Below are positions 52,575-61,688 of a DNA stretch of 64,000 nt, one piece after another; position 1 is the first letter of the stretch, and each line of letters begins with the position of its first letter. A model generated the notes under the pieces. That model saw only the letters and a list, made by a program, of their open reading frames with translations. It was not told where the DNA came from and searched no databases. A program made the translations under genes and the position numbers. Origin of the DNA: Bog-473 sp963821755 (GTDB lineage: Bacteria > Actinomycetota > Acidimicrobiia > Acidimicrobiales > RAAP-2); NCBI GenBank assembly GCA_963821755.1, contig CAWGEX010000003.1, forward strand, positions 620,001 to 684,000, in the 5' to 3' direction.

Positions 52575-52837
52575 CGTCGCCGCACCCGCGAGGCCACGCC
52601 CGAGACCCCCGAGCGCAATCTGGCCAGGAGCGCCTCGCCGGCGGCCAACTCCTCGGGACTCAGGGACCCCGTCTCACCCTCCCAAGCAGCCACACCGCGG
52701 AGGCCCTGCCGTACCCTCAGCTGCTTTTCCGCCGCGTTGGAAAGCCAGGCACTGAACGAGACCCCGTCCTCCTTGGCCGCCAACTCGACCGACGTCGCCA
52801 CCTCATCTCCCAGCGACACCGAGCGCTTCGTCACCAT
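52571..52837 (-). CDS. Antitoxin-like small protein (VapB/ribbon-helix-helix type)
   Basis: 88 residues from ATG 52837. TKRSVSLGDEVATSVELAAKEDGVSFSAWLSNAAEKQLRVRQG is a ribbon-helix-helix-like N-terminus, followed by a polar tail (SPEELAAGEALLARLRSG) that would bind the toxin. Together with the PIN gene it forms a probable toxin-antitoxin pair. No clear ribosome binding site is seen; it may be leaderless. A possible operator lies 9 bp upstream. Confidence 0.65.
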   Translation of the reverse strand: MVTKRSVSLGDEVATSVELAAKEDGVSFSAWLSNAAEKQLRVRQGLRGVAAWEGETGSLSPEELAAGEALLARLRSGVSGVASRVRRR

Positions 52838-52845
52838 GGAAAAAG

Positions 52846-52866
52846 GGTAGCACCTGCAGTAGTACC
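52846..52866. promoter_or_regulatory. Candidate operator before the antitoxin gene
   Basis: GGTAGCACCTGCAGTAGTACC has matching GGTA/TACC ends and a central CTGCAG. This imperfect inverted repeat lies nine bases before the antitoxin start, where autorepressor sites of such pairs usually lie. Confidence 0.35.
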
Positions 52867-52905
52867 GGGGTAGCGGCCGGCACGTTGTCCCTGCGCCTGG
52901 AAACA

Positions 52906-52935
52906 CCAATGCCGGCCCCAAAGGGCCGGCATTGG
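52906..52935. terminator. Perfect 13-bp hairpin between nth and the antitoxin gene
   Basis: CCAATGCCGGCCC and GGGCCGGCATTGG pair perfectly around a CAAA loop. On the minus strand it is followed by TGTTTCC, a weak T-run. It may terminate nth transcription or insulate the toxin pair; a repeat element of unknown type is the alternative. Confidence 0.5.
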
Positions 52936-53075
52936 GCGAGTCGGCCGGGAGGCGGATCCCAGCAACGACTCTTTTGGAACCAGGTGGCGGGAACCGGTTC
53001 CAAAGACCATCGTAGCGCGAGGCCCCCAATATGTCACCACAGCGACGGCCCCGTCCCCGCCCCGTCCCGCCCCCG

Positions 53076-53768
53076 TCACCCGCCAAAGGTCCCGGCGGAC
53101 GGACAGATGTCAGCCAACAGGCAACGGCCACAGGCCGGTTTCCGGGCCTGGCAGATCGACCGCCCGTGCAGGATCAAGCGCAAGCTGAAGGATCCCCACT
53201 CCGTCGGGGGGAGCAGGGCATCGAGCTCGTGCTCCACCTTGACCGGATCCTTCAGCTCCGTCGGGGTCAGTCCCAATCGTCCGCTGAGACGGAGCACATG
53301 GGTATCGACGGGGAGGCCGGGGAGCCCGAAGGCCACGCTGCGCAACACGTTGCCCGTCTTGCGGCCCACTCCGGGCATGGTGACCAGATCGGCGAGCTCG
53401 GTCGGGACGACACCGCCGAAACGGGTCTCCACCGCCTGGGCCATGCCGATGAGACTGCGTGTCTTGGCCCGGAAGAATCCGGTGGTGCGTATGAGCTCCT
53501 CCACATGCTCGGGGTCGGCATGGGCCAGCGCCGCCGCGTCGGGATAGGCGGCGAACAGAGCCGGCGTCACCAAGTTGACCCGGGTATCGGTGGACTGGGC
53601 CGACAAGATGGTGGCGGCCAGGAGCTGGAACGGGGTGTCGAAGTCAAGCGCACACAACTCGGCCGCGGTCCCGGGATATGCCTCGGCCAGGCGCGTCGAC
53701 ACCACACGGGCTCGGCCTCTCGGTGTGCGCGGGCGTCCCACCGGGCCAAGGTAGCTGGTTCGGGTCAC
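53076..53768 (-). CDS. nth: Endonuclease III
   Basis: About 230 residues from GTG 53768, 21 bp from the divergent mshD start; the open frame to 53879 would overlap mshD. HhH motif and catalytic Lys are in MPGVGRKTGNVLRSVAFG, the catalytic Asp in LPVDTHVLRLSGRLG, and the 4Fe-4S loop is C-x6-C-x2-C-x5-C (CQARKPACGRCLLADIC). It removes oxidised pyrimidines from DNA. Confidence 0.94.
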   Translation of the reverse strand: MTRTSYLGPVGRPRTPRGRARVVSTRLAEAYPGTAAELCALDFDTPFQLLAATILSAQSTDTRVNLVTPALFAAYPDAAALAHADPEHVEELIRTTGFFRAKTRSLIGMAQAVETRFGGVVPTELADLVTMPGVGRKTGNVLRSVAFGLPGLPVDTHVLRLSGRLGLTPTELKDPVKVEHELDALLPPTEWGSFSLRLILHGRSICQARKPACGRCLLADICPSAGTFGG

Positions 53769-53789
53769 GCGCCGGGTTAACGTGCGGCC

Positions 53790-54731
53790 GTGAATCTGCT
53801 GGTGCTGGACCGCCTTGACGCTGCCCAGCAGTCCGCTCTGTCGGCCCTGATCGCCCGCTGCGAGGCGGCCGACCAGCACCCTGCCCTATCCGAGGACCTG
53901 CGTGATCCGGCGGGACGGATCGACCTGATTCACCACGGGGCCCGGGCCGTGTTGGCCGTGCAGGGCGCGTCGGGCGCGTCGGACGGGCCGGGCGCGGTCG
54001 AACTGGCGGGCTGCGCCACCCTCACTCCTGGTGCCGATGGCCTGACCTCGCTGCATCTCGCCATCGACCCCGCCCACCGGGGGGGCGATCTCCGCACCAC
54101 CCTCATCTCCAAGGCACTGGCGCACACATCGGCACCGGTCCGCCTCTGGATCACGCTGGCCAGCCACGACGACGACGAGGCCGTGGCCCCGCTCGGCTTC
54201 CGACCCGAGCGTGACCTACTCCAGATGCGGGTCCCCCTGCCGTTGGCCGCGGACATCGTGGCCGCCACCCGGCCGGTCGAGACGCGATCCTTCGTGGTCG
54301 GCCAGGACGACGAGATGTGGCTCTCGGTCAACAATCGCGCCTTCGCCGGCCATCCCGAACAAGGCAACTGGACGCTGGAGAAACTGCGCGGCCGGGAGCA
54401 GTTGGAGTGGTTCGATCCCCACGGGTTCTTGCTGGCCCCGGATCCCCATGCCGAAGGGCGGGGACTCATCGGCTCGTGCTGGACCAAAGTCCACCGGCAT
54501 CACACTCCGGTCCTCGGAGAGATCTACGTCATCTCGGTGGACCCCGCCCGGCACGGCGAAGGCTGGGGGCGAGCGCTGACCGTCGCCGGCCTGCAGTGGC
54601 TCTCGGGGCAGGGGCTGTCGGTCGGCATGCTCTACACCGATGCATCCAACACGACGGCCGTGGCCCTCTACCGAACACTGGGCTTCACCGTCGATCACAT
54701 TGACCGGTCGTACCTCCGGTCCTCCGGCTGA
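53790..54731 (+). CDS. mshD: Mycothiol synthase
   Basis: 313 residues with two GNAT domains. SVNNRAFAGHPEQGNWTLEKLRGREQLEWFDPHGFLLA is typical of MshD, GEIYVISVDPARHGEGWGRALTVAGLQWL is the active acetyl-CoA-binding half, and LYTDASNTTAVALYRTLGFT is the motif-B end. It acetylates Cys-GlcN-Ins to mycothiol, the actinobacterial thiol. GTG start. Divergent from nth. Confidence 0.92.
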   Translation: MNLLVLDRLDAAQQSALSALIARCEAADQHPALSEDLRDPAGRIDLIHHGARAVLAVQGASGASDGPGAVELAGCATLTPGADGLTSLHLAIDPAHRGGDLRTTLISKALAHTSAPVRLWITLASHDDDEAVAPLGFRPERDLLQMRVPLPLAADIVAATRPVETRSFVVGQDDEMWLSVNNRAFAGHPEQGNWTLEKLRGREQLEWFDPHGFLLAPDPHAEGRGLIGSCWTKVHRHHTPVLGEIYVISVDPARHGEGWGRALTVAGLQWLSGQGLSVGMLYTDASNTTAVALYRTLGFTVDHIDRSYLRSSG

Positions 54732-54752
54732 TCGTTGTGCCGATCAGCCCGA

Positions 54753-55463
54753 TCAGCCCGTCCCGATCCCGGTCCCGATAGCCCGGCCCACCCCAAAGGT
54801 GACGCCGGAAGCCACCGCCGTGATGACGAGTTGCCGGAGTGCGGATCGCACGTAGGAACGTTCGGTATAGGCCGCCAACACCGCGCCCACAGCAATGGAG
54901 GCCAAGGCCCCCAGGACGATCGAGCCGACGATGGCGGCGGTGCCGCTGGTGATGAGCCAGGGCAGCAGCGGGATGAATGCGCCCAGGGCGAACGTGAAGA
55001 ACGAAGCCAGCGCCGCCTGGATCGGCGAGCCCAATTGCTGGGGGTCGATGCCCAACTCCTCGCGGGCGTGTGTCTCCAGCGCCAGCTGCGGGTCCGCCAT
55101 GACCTCGTTCGCCATGTCGGAGGCCACCGTCGGGTCGATGCCCCGTTTCACGTACATGCCGCGCAATTCTTTCGTCTCTCCCTCGGGGCTCTTTTTCAGC
55201 GCCTTGCGCTCCACATCGATCTCTCGCTCGAGCAGCTCGCGCTGGGCACTCATGGAGAGGTACTCCCCCGCCGCCATGGAGAAGGATCCAGCCACCAGCC
55301 CGGCCACGCCGGCCAGGCGGACAATCCCGGGGCCCGGACTGGCTCCGGCGATGCCCAGGACCAGCGAGACGTTGGTGACCAGCCCGTCGCTGACCCCGAA
55401 GATGGCGGCGCGGGCACCGCCACCCCGTATGTCCCGGTGCTGATGGAGGGGATCGTCTTCCAC
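54753..55463 (-). CDS. VIT1/CCC1-family metal transporter
   Basis: About 236 residues from GTG 55463 (an open frame to 55643 adds only low-complexity residues). GGGARAAIFGVSDGLVTNVSLVLGIAGAS, then GLVAGSFSMAAGEYLSMSAQRELLEREIDVERK, is diagnostic. Five helices with a cytosolic helical insertion are visible. These move iron or manganese. The C-terminus (RAIGTGIGTG) is encoded by a TCGGGACC-type repeat (about 54750-54785) that continues past the stop. Confidence 0.88.
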   Translation of the reverse strand: MEDDPLHQHRDIRGGGARAAIFGVSDGLVTNVSLVLGIAGASPGPGIVRLAGVAGLVAGSFSMAAGEYLSMSAQRELLEREIDVERKALKKSPEGETKELRGMYVKRGIDPTVASDMANEVMADPQLALETHAREELGIDPQQLGSPIQAALASFFTFALGAFIPLLPWLITSGTAAIVGSIVLGALASIAVGAVLAAYTERSYVRSALRQLVITAVASGVTFGVGRAIGTGIGTG

Positions 55464-55645
55464 TCGGATCAGCGTAGTGAAGGCCTCGGGACGCTGGGTC
55501 GGTGTCGTTTTCGGGGCTGACGTCCGGGCTCCGGATTCCGGTTGTTGGGTGCGCCTCCTGCCCGAGTCCCGGTCCCGGTCCCGAGTGCTAACCCCGAGTG
55601 CTGTTACACCCCCGGCGTACCGTTGGCATCGTGCCGGCCGCATCG

Positions 55646-56902
55646 ATGCACCACGAACTCGAAGGGGCAGTCCGCACCATTCAACGGGTGGTGCGTTCGA
55701 CGGTGCCGTCGTCGGTCTCGGGTGACGAGGCCCTCTCGTTGGTCGCCCTGCTGGGCGAAGCCGAGCGGGCCGTCGATTCTGGAATCGCCCTCTTCGCTCC
55801 CCGGGTCATCAACACCGGTTCCTTCACCAAACGGGGATATGCAACGGCGCCCGACTGGCTGGGTGCAGTGTCGGGCTCACCTGCCGGAACGGCCAAAGGT
55901 CGCCTGGTCGCAGCCGAGCGAGCGGCGGAGTCGCCCGAGTTGGCGGAGGCGGTGCGACGGGGTGATCTCTCAGCCGCCCAGCTCAAGATCGTGACCGACA
56001 CCGCCGCGGTGGCCCCGCAGGCGGCAGCCACATTGCTCCCCCTGATCAAGGGAGGGGCCAGCCACCGGGAGCTCAACGCGGCTGCCTCCCGTCAGCGAGC
56101 CGAGGCTCGCTCGGCCGAGTGTGATCGGGCCCGGCGGGCCCGGGTTCACGCCAGCCAGCATTTCCGCTGGCATCAGGACGAGAACGGTGGCATCCGGGGC
56201 GAGTTCCTGTGTGATGAAGTGGCGTGGGCCAGGGTGTGCCCCCGCCTCGAAGCTGACGCCAAAGCGCGCTGGAAGGCCGCTGGGGCCGCCGGTGGCCAAT
56301 CCTTCGATTCTCATCGTCTCGACGCCTTCATTGACCTGATGGCTGGGACACGGGCCGGACCGGATCGGGCGGGCGCTCGGGATCGGGCTGTCGTCATCAT
56401 TGACGCCAAGGCACTCAAGCGAGGCACGGCCAAGGGTGACGAGCTGTGTGAGATAGAGGGCATCGGGCCGGTGAGCGTCGAAGCAGCCACCGAGCTCATC
56501 AGCGCCGCCGGCCTGCAATTCGTCGTCAAGGACGGGGTAGACATTGCCACGGTCACCGGAACGACGCGAGCGGTTCGTGATCGGATCAACACCGCCCTCT
56601 TGGTGCGAGACCGCGCCTGTGTGGTGCCAGGGTGTGGCAAACGATTCGGCATCGAGCGGGACCATTCCATGATCGACTTCGTCAAAGACGGGCCGACCGA
56701 GCTGGCCAATCTGGCCCGGCTGTGCGCCCCGCACCACGACATGAAGACCAACGGCGGCTGGATGCTCGGCGGCGGCCCGGGCCGATGGACGTGGGACCCG
56801 CCGCTCAAACCCCCGAGTAAAGGCCGACTGGACCGGGAACGAAAGGTGGCCTCGGAAAAGGCCAAGGCCCGGGCGGGACGAAACAAACCCCTGCGGAATT
56901 GA
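55646..56902 (+). CDS. DUF222/HNH endonuclease-domain protein
   Basis: About 418 residues (starts at 55598 and 55631 are also in frame). The N-terminal DUF222/13E12-type region is about 1-250: SLVALLGEAERAVDSGIALFAPRV, GTAKGRLVAAERA. The C-terminal HNH is RDRACVVPGCGKRFGIERDHSMIDFVKDGPTELANLARLCAPHHDMKTNGGW, with Cys, His, Asn and His in place. This family is expanded in actinobacteria; its role in DNA metabolism is unknown. Confidence 0.85.
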   Translation: MHHELEGAVRTIQRVVRSTVPSSVSGDEALSLVALLGEAERAVDSGIALFAPRVINTGSFTKRGYATAPDWLGAVSGSPAGTAKGRLVAAERAAESPELAEAVRRGDLSAAQLKIVTDTAAVAPQAAATLLPLIKGGASHRELNAAASRQRAEARSAECDRARRARVHASQHFRWHQDENGGIRGEFLCDEVAWARVCPRLEADAKARWKAAGAAGGQSFDSHRLDAFIDLMAGTRAGPDRAGARDRAVVIIDAKALKRGTAKGDELCEIEGIGPVSVEAATELISAAGLQFVVKDGVDIATVTGTTRAVRDRINTALLVRDRACVVPGCGKRFGIERDHSMIDFVKDGPTELANLARLCAPHHDMKTNGGWMLGGGPGRWTWDPPLKPPSKGRLDRERKVASEKAKARAGRNKPLRN

Positions 56903-57008
56903 TCAAGGCCTGGCTGGGCCGCACAGTGAGCGAATGAGGGCCAGCCTTTTCAGCAACGGTAGGGTGCCATGGCCCGGATATTCCCCCTTTACCCAGTGAG
57001 GAGCGCAC

Positions 57009-57464
57009 ATGAGCACCATTGTCGACGGCGTCGACGCCTTCCACGACCTGGTCGGGCAACAGCTCGGCTATACGGAGTGGCAGCCCGTGACACAGCAACG
57101 GGTGAACCTCTTCGCCGAAGCGACCGACGACCATCAGTGGATCCATGTCGACCCCGAACGAGCCAAGGACGGACCGTTCGGCCATGCCATCGCTCACGGT
57201 TACCTGACCCTGTCCCTGGCGCCGGTGCTGTTGAACAAGGTGATCCGGGTCGACAACATGAAATTCGGTGTCAACTACGGCACCAACAAGGTCCGCTTTC
57301 CCTCACCCGTCCCGGTCGGCAGCGACCTTCGCATGGGCGTCACCGTGGCCGGAGTGGACGACGTCGAGGGCGGCGTGCAGGTGACCTTCGATCTGGTCAT
57401 GGAGGTTCGTGACGCGCCCAAGCCGGCCTGCGTGGCCCAAGTGGTCTATCGCTACTACCGCTGA
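57009..57464 (+). CDS. MaoC-family (R)-specific enoyl hydratase-like protein
   Basis: 151 residues, hot-dog fold. VTQQRVNLFAEATDDHQWIHVDPERAKDGPFGHAIAHGYLTLSLAPVLL contains the catalytic Asp and His (DDHQWIHVDPxxA, GxAIAHGYLTLSL). The ATG follows GAGGAG by seven bases. It hydrates enoyl thioesters. Two bases separate its stop from menG. Confidence 0.92.
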   Translation: MSTIVDGVDAFHDLVGQQLGYTEWQPVTQQRVNLFAEATDDHQWIHVDPERAKDGPFGHAIAHGYLTLSLAPVLLNKVIRVDNMKFGVNYGTNKVRFPSPVPVGSDLRMGVTVAGVDDVEGGVQVTFDLVMEVRDAPKPACVAQVVYRYYR

Positions 57465-57466
57465 GC

Positions 57467-58171
57467 GTGACGGCGACGCCCTTGCCCCAGGGCGAGGAAA
57501 AGACGGCCCGCGTCCGCTCCATGTTCGACGCCATCGCCCCTCGCTACGACCTGGTCAATCGCCTGATGACGTTCGGGCTCGACCGTTCGTGGCGCCGGAC
57601 CACCGTTGGTGCACTGAACCTGCCGGCCAACTCCCTCGTGCTGGACGTGGCGTGCGGGACGGGTGACCTCACCCGGCTGGCCATGAGCCAGGGCCACCGG
57701 GTCATCGGGGTCGACCTGAGCGCCGGGATGCTGGCCGCCAACGGTACGGGTGCTCCCCTGGTCCAGGCCGACTGCAGCCAGCTCCCATTTCCCGACGGCA
57801 CGTTCGACGGGTTGGTGTGCGGCTACGCGCTACGCAACTTCGCCGATCTGGCGGGCGCTCTGGCCGAAACGGCGCGGGTGCTCCGACCCGGGGGACGGGT
57901 GGCCATGCTCGAAATCGACAAGCCGGCCTCGCCCGTGCTGCGGGCGGGCTATCACGTCTGGTTCGAAAAAGTCGTTCCTGTCCTCGGAGGTGCGTTGTCG
58001 GATCGCCAGGCCTACGAGTACCTCCCGCGCTCGACGGCGTACCTGCCAGCTGCACACGAGCTGCGTCACCTGCTCATCGGGGCGGGCTATTCGGCGGTCG
58101 GCATCCGCCCATTGGCCGGAGGCCTGAGCCAGCTCCTGATGGCCACCCGCCGCGGACTGCCGGTCGGATGA
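57467..58171 (+). CDS. menG: Demethylmenaquinone methyltransferase
   Basis: 234 residues, class I SAM methyltransferase. MFDAIAPRYDLVNRLMTFGLDRSWRR is the UbiE/MenG opening. SAM motif is LVLDVACGTGDLTRLA, then DFADL-like FDGLVCGYALRNFADLAGALAETARVLRPGGRVAMLEIDKP is the family hallmark. GTG start. Makes menaquinone from demethylmenaquinone. Confidence 0.93.
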   Translation: MTATPLPQGEEKTARVRSMFDAIAPRYDLVNRLMTFGLDRSWRRTTVGALNLPANSLVLDVACGTGDLTRLAMSQGHRVIGVDLSAGMLAANGTGAPLVQADCSQLPFPDGTFDGLVCGYALRNFADLAGALAETARVLRPGGRVAMLEIDKPASPVLRAGYHVWFEKVVPVLGGALSDRQAYEYLPRSTAYLPAAHELRHLLIGAGYSAVGIRPLAGGLSQLLMATRRGLPVG

Positions 58172-58201
58172 CCGCCGCTCCGGACCTTCACGCCGCGGAC
58201 G

Positions 58202-59464
58202 GTGCCGCTGGAGTATGGTCCCGACGCCCTGCAGTTCGACGGGAGCCCGACCGTCCTGTTCGATCGGCCCGGTTTGACGTTGGTCGGCTGGGGTACCGCA
58301 GCGCTGGTCCGGCCGGCCGAGGCGACCGCGGTGTTAGCCGCCATTCCTTGCGACGATGCCGTGTCGCGGACCGGCTCGGGCGTGGTGGCTCTCGGGGCAC
58401 TCCCCTTCGACCGGATGTTGGAAGGCCACTTGATCATCCCCCGCTTCACCATGGGTATCGGTCGGGAGGCCGACGGGGAGACCCACCGCTGGGCCACCGC
58501 GATCGGCCCGACCGATCAGCCGCTGCCGACCACCGACGAGCTCTTCGATTCGGTCATCTGGCAGTACGGCACCTCGCCCGACGGGAGTCAGCTGGCCGAC
58601 GTGCACATCAGCGCGTTGGAGACCCCGCTGCCGACCGCCGACCACGCCGCCATGGTCCAACGAGCGGCAGACATCATGCGGGCGCCCGGAGCGGACTTGC
58701 GAAAGGTCGTCCTGTCCCGCACCGTCACAGCCCATCTCGACGGATTGCTTCCCCTCTCCTCGGTGTTGCGTCGGCTCCGGTCCCACGAACCAAACTGCAC
58801 AATCTTCTCCCTCCCGGTACCCGAGGGCACCTTTTTCGGCGCCTCGCCCGAGCTCCTGATTGCCCGATCCGGGCGGCACATCAGCTGTCACCCGTTGGCC
58901 GGCACCATCGCGCGCGGTGATACGGCCCGGTCCGATGCTGACGCCCAGGGACGATTGGCGGCGTCACCCAAAGATCAGGCCGAGCATCGATACGTGGTCG
59001 ACGGCATCGCCGAGACACTGCGGCCGCTCTGTGACTCCCTGACCGTGCCGACGTCGCCCACGCTGGTGACCTTTCGCGATGTGGCCCATTTGGGCACCCG
59101 CATCGAGGGCCGGCTCAGCGAACCCGCCCCCGCCATCCTCGAGCTCCTCCACCGGCTGCATCCGACCCCGGCGGTGGGTGGCACGCCACGAGCTCTGGCC
59201 CTGCGCACCATGGCCGCGCTCGAGCCGGTGCCACGCGGGCACTGGGCCGGGCCGATCGGCTGGGCCGACGCCCACGGCGACGGTGAATGGATGATCGGCA
59301 TCCGCAGTGCCCGACTGCACCCCGACGGGGCCACCGTCACTCTGCACGCCGGATCGGGGGTGTTGGCGGACTCCGACCCCGACGCCGAAGCGGACGAGGT
59401 CAACGTCAAGCTGGCGTCCGTCCTCGAATCGGTGGTGCCCGGGGGCTCAGTGTGCCTGCGGTAG
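58202..59464 (+). CDS. menF: Isochorismate synthase
   Basis: 420 residues, MST-fold. KVVLSRTVTAHLDGLL, EGTFFGASPELLIARSGRHISCHPLAGTIARG, KDQAEHRYVVDGIAETLRPLCD and HPTPAVGGTPRALALRTM carry the chorismate and Mg-binding residues. WAGPIGWADAHGDGEWMIGIRSARLHPDG matches MenF/EntC. It starts menaquinone synthesis from chorismate. GTG start 31 bp after menG. Its stop overlaps the histidine kinase tail-to-tail by 18 bases. Confidence 0.93.
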   Translation: MPLEYGPDALQFDGSPTVLFDRPGLTLVGWGTAALVRPAEATAVLAAIPCDDAVSRTGSGVVALGALPFDRMLEGHLIIPRFTMGIGREADGETHRWATAIGPTDQPLPTTDELFDSVIWQYGTSPDGSQLADVHISALETPLPTADHAAMVQRAADIMRAPGADLRKVVLSRTVTAHLDGLLPLSSVLRRLRSHEPNCTIFSLPVPEGTFFGASPELLIARSGRHISCHPLAGTIARGDTARSDADAQGRLAASPKDQAEHRYVVDGIAETLRPLCDSLTVPTSPTLVTFRDVAHLGTRIEGRLSEPAPAILELLHRLHPTPAVGGTPRALALRTMAALEPVPRGHWAGPIGWADAHGDGEWMIGIRSARLHPDGATVTLHAGSGVLADSDPDAEADEVNVKLASVLESVVPGGSVCLR

Positions 59465-60979
59465 GCGGACCCGTTTGGCGGCGGTGGTCGGGGTCGCCGC
59501 CGCGGACGGGGTGGGCGCCGGCGCCGGGCTGAGAGGCAGCGCGACCACGAAGGAAGCCCCACCGGCGGGTGAGGACTCCACCCGGGCCGAACCGTCCAGG
59601 GCCTCGGCGATGGCTCGCACGATGGCCAGGCCCAGACCCGTACCGGTGCCGGCACGCGCCGGATCGCCCCGGTAGAAGCGATCGAAGATCCGGGCGGCCT
59701 GCTGCGGGTCGATGCCCGGTCCGGTATCACTGACCCGGAGGAATCCCATGGCGTCGGCGGCCTTGCCCTCGACCCCGACCGAGACCGTCACGGTGGTGCC
59801 GGCGGGCGTGTGGGCCAACGCGTTGCGCACCAGATTGTGGGCGACCTGGGCCAAGCGCTCGGGATCTCCCAGGACCATCACCGGTGCAGCCCCGATGTCG
59901 AGCGAGAGCAGGTGGTCGTGATCGAGCGCGTCGGTGTCGTCGACGACGTCGGCGCAGAGGCGGCCCAGATCAACCGGCTCCGCCCGTAGGGGCCGACCCC
60001 GGTCAAGCTCGGCCAACAAGAGAAGGTCTTCGACCAGACCCCCCATGCGGGTGGCCTCGTCCTCGATCCGCAGCAGCGCCCGGCCGCGACTGGCTTCGTC
60101 GGAGAAGCCACCGCGTCGGAGCAACTCGGCGTAGCCTCGGATCGACGTCAGCGGCGTACGAAGTTCATGCGAGGCGTCGGCCACGAATTGGCGGAGCCTC
60201 TCCTCGGACGCCGACTTGACGTCGAACGCACCTTCGATCTGGGTCAGCATCTCGTTGAGGGCCACGCCGAGACGGCCCACTTCGGTGTCGGTCGACCCCT
60301 CGGGCACCCGGCGGGCCAAGTCCCCCGAGGCGATGGCGTCGGCCGTTTGGGCCATATCGGCCAGCGGGCGGAGGCCGCGGCGCACAAGCCAGAGGGCGAG
60401 CGCGCCCATCGACACCACCACGGCCAGGCTGGCCAGCAACTCGATGCGGCGCAGCGACCCGAGGGTGTCGTTGGTCGGGTTCAGGGACAGGGCCGCGATC
60501 AAGGTGCCTTGGGGCACGGCCTCGGCCACCGCTCGGTACCGGCCGTCCGGATCGCCCTGGCCACCGACGACAACGGCGGCAGGATCGGGCATGTACGTGC
60601 CGGCGTGCCGGCCGAAATGCGGGTTGGTGAGGGGGACCGGGCCCTCCACCGGAATGGTGGACAACAGCGTTGGCTTGGGATCGGGTCGGTCGGGCGAGCC
60701 CGAAGGGCGGCTCAAGACCGTCCGCCCGTGCGCATCGACGACCAGGAGGTAGAGGTCCGGCGAGACCCGATGCGAGAGATACGCCGGTGTCACCGGCGCG
60801 TGGCGGGCGGCGGCATCACTCAGGTAGTCAGCCGCCACCAATTCGGACGAGGAAAGTTCGGCGTCGGCCCGACCGTAGAGAAAAGACCTGACCGAGGCGT
60901 ACGTGACGAAGTCGGCCACTCCGAGTCCGACGACCAGCAGGATGGCCATGACCGCCACCAGCCGCCGGTGCAGGTTCAC
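59447..60979 (-). CDS. Sensor histidine kinase
   Basis: About 510 residues from GTG 60979. Helix 1 is LVAVMAILLVVGLGVADFVTY, then an extracellular sensor of about 150 residues, helix 2 LASLAVVVSMGALALWLV, HAMP RRGLRPLADMAQTADAIASGDL, HisKA QFVADASHELRTPLTSIRGYAEL and HATPase (NLVRNALAHTPAG, VSDTGPGIDP, GTGLGLAIV). The conserved His is present. Transcribed four bases after its OmpR-type partner. The signal is unknown; an Ala/Pro-rich C-terminal tail follows. Confidence 0.93.
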   Translation of the reverse strand: MNLHRRLVAVMAILLVVGLGVADFVTYASVRSFLYGRADAELSSSELVAADYLSDAAARHAPVTPAYLSHRVSPDLYLLVVDAHGRTVLSRPSGSPDRPDPKPTLLSTIPVEGPVPLTNPHFGRHAGTYMPDPAAVVVGGQGDPDGRYRAVAEAVPQGTLIAALSLNPTNDTLGSLRRIELLASLAVVVSMGALALWLVRRGLRPLADMAQTADAIASGDLARRVPEGSTDTEVGRLGVALNEMLTQIEGAFDVKSASEERLRQFVADASHELRTPLTSIRGYAELLRRGGFSDEASRGRALLRIEDEATRMGGLVEDLLLLAELDRGRPLRAEPVDLGRLCADVVDDTDALDHDHLLSLDIGAAPVMVLGDPERLAQVAHNLVRNALAHTPAGTTVTVSVGVEGKAADAMGFLRVSDTGPGIDPQQAARIFDRFYRGDPARAGTGTGLGLAIVRAIAEALDGSARVESSPAGGASFVVALPLSPAPAPTPSAAATPTTAAKRVRLPQAH

Positions 60980-60983
60980 GGGT

Positions 60984-61688
60984 TCACGGCTCTCGGGGCA
61001 GACGGAGGGTGTAGCCCACACGCCGGATGGTGTGGATGAGCGGTGCTTCGTGTTCGTCGACCTTCTTGCGCAGGTAACTGATGTAGGTCTCGACGATGTT
61101 GGCGTCACCATGGAAGCCGTAGTCCCACACGTTGTCGAGAATCTCCGATTTGGACATGACGCGCCGAGCGTTCTCGAGCAAGTACCGCAAGAGGTTGAAC
61201 TCGGTGGCGGTCAAATCGATGGGGCGTTCCCGGCGCCACACCTCGTGCGTATCGATGTGCATGGTCAGGTCGGCGAAGGTGAGAATGGACGAGTCGGCGG
61301 CCACTACTTCTCGGGACCGTCGCAAGATCGCGCCCACCCGGGCCATCAGTTCATCGATGCTGAAGGGCTTGGTGACGTAGTCGTCCCCCATCGCCAGCCC
61401 CTCCACCTTGTCCTCGGTGGTGTCACGCGCCGTCAGGAAGACGATGGGCATCTGCTCACCCTGCTGGCGCAGGCGCCGGCACACTTCGTTGCCGTCCAAG
61501 TCGGGCAGCATCACATCGAGCATGACCAGATTCGGCCGGTACGTGCGCACCATCTCCAACGCTTCCGCACCAGTGGCGGCCACCCCGACGTCATAGCCCT
61601 CAAAGGTGAGGGCGGCCGACAGGAGATCGGCGATGTTGGGCTCATCGTCCACCACCAGGATCCGAGCCACCGGGAGCTCGGTGGTCAC
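60984..61688 (-). CDS. OmpR-family response regulator
   Basis: 234 residues from GTG 61688, which overlaps the glycosyltransferase stop. Receiver: ARILVVDDEPNIADLL, phosphoacceptor Asp in LVMLDVMLPDLDG, Thr in VFLTARDT and Lys in DDYVTKPFSIDEL. The winged helix is FADLTMHIDTHEVWRRERPIDLTATEFNLLRYLLENARRVMSKSEIL...VETYISYLRKKVD. It partners the downstream kinase. Confidence 0.95.
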   Translation of the reverse strand: MTTELPVARILVVDDEPNIADLLSAALTFEGYDVGVAATGAEALEMVRTYRPNLVMLDVMLPDLDGNEVCRRLRQQGEQMPIVFLTARDTTEDKVEGLAMGDDYVTKPFSIDELMARVGAILRRSREVVAADSSILTFADLTMHIDTHEVWRRERPIDLTATEFNLLRYLLENARRVMSKSEILDNVWDYGFHGDANIVETYISYLRKKVDEHEAPLIHTIRRVGYTLRLPREP

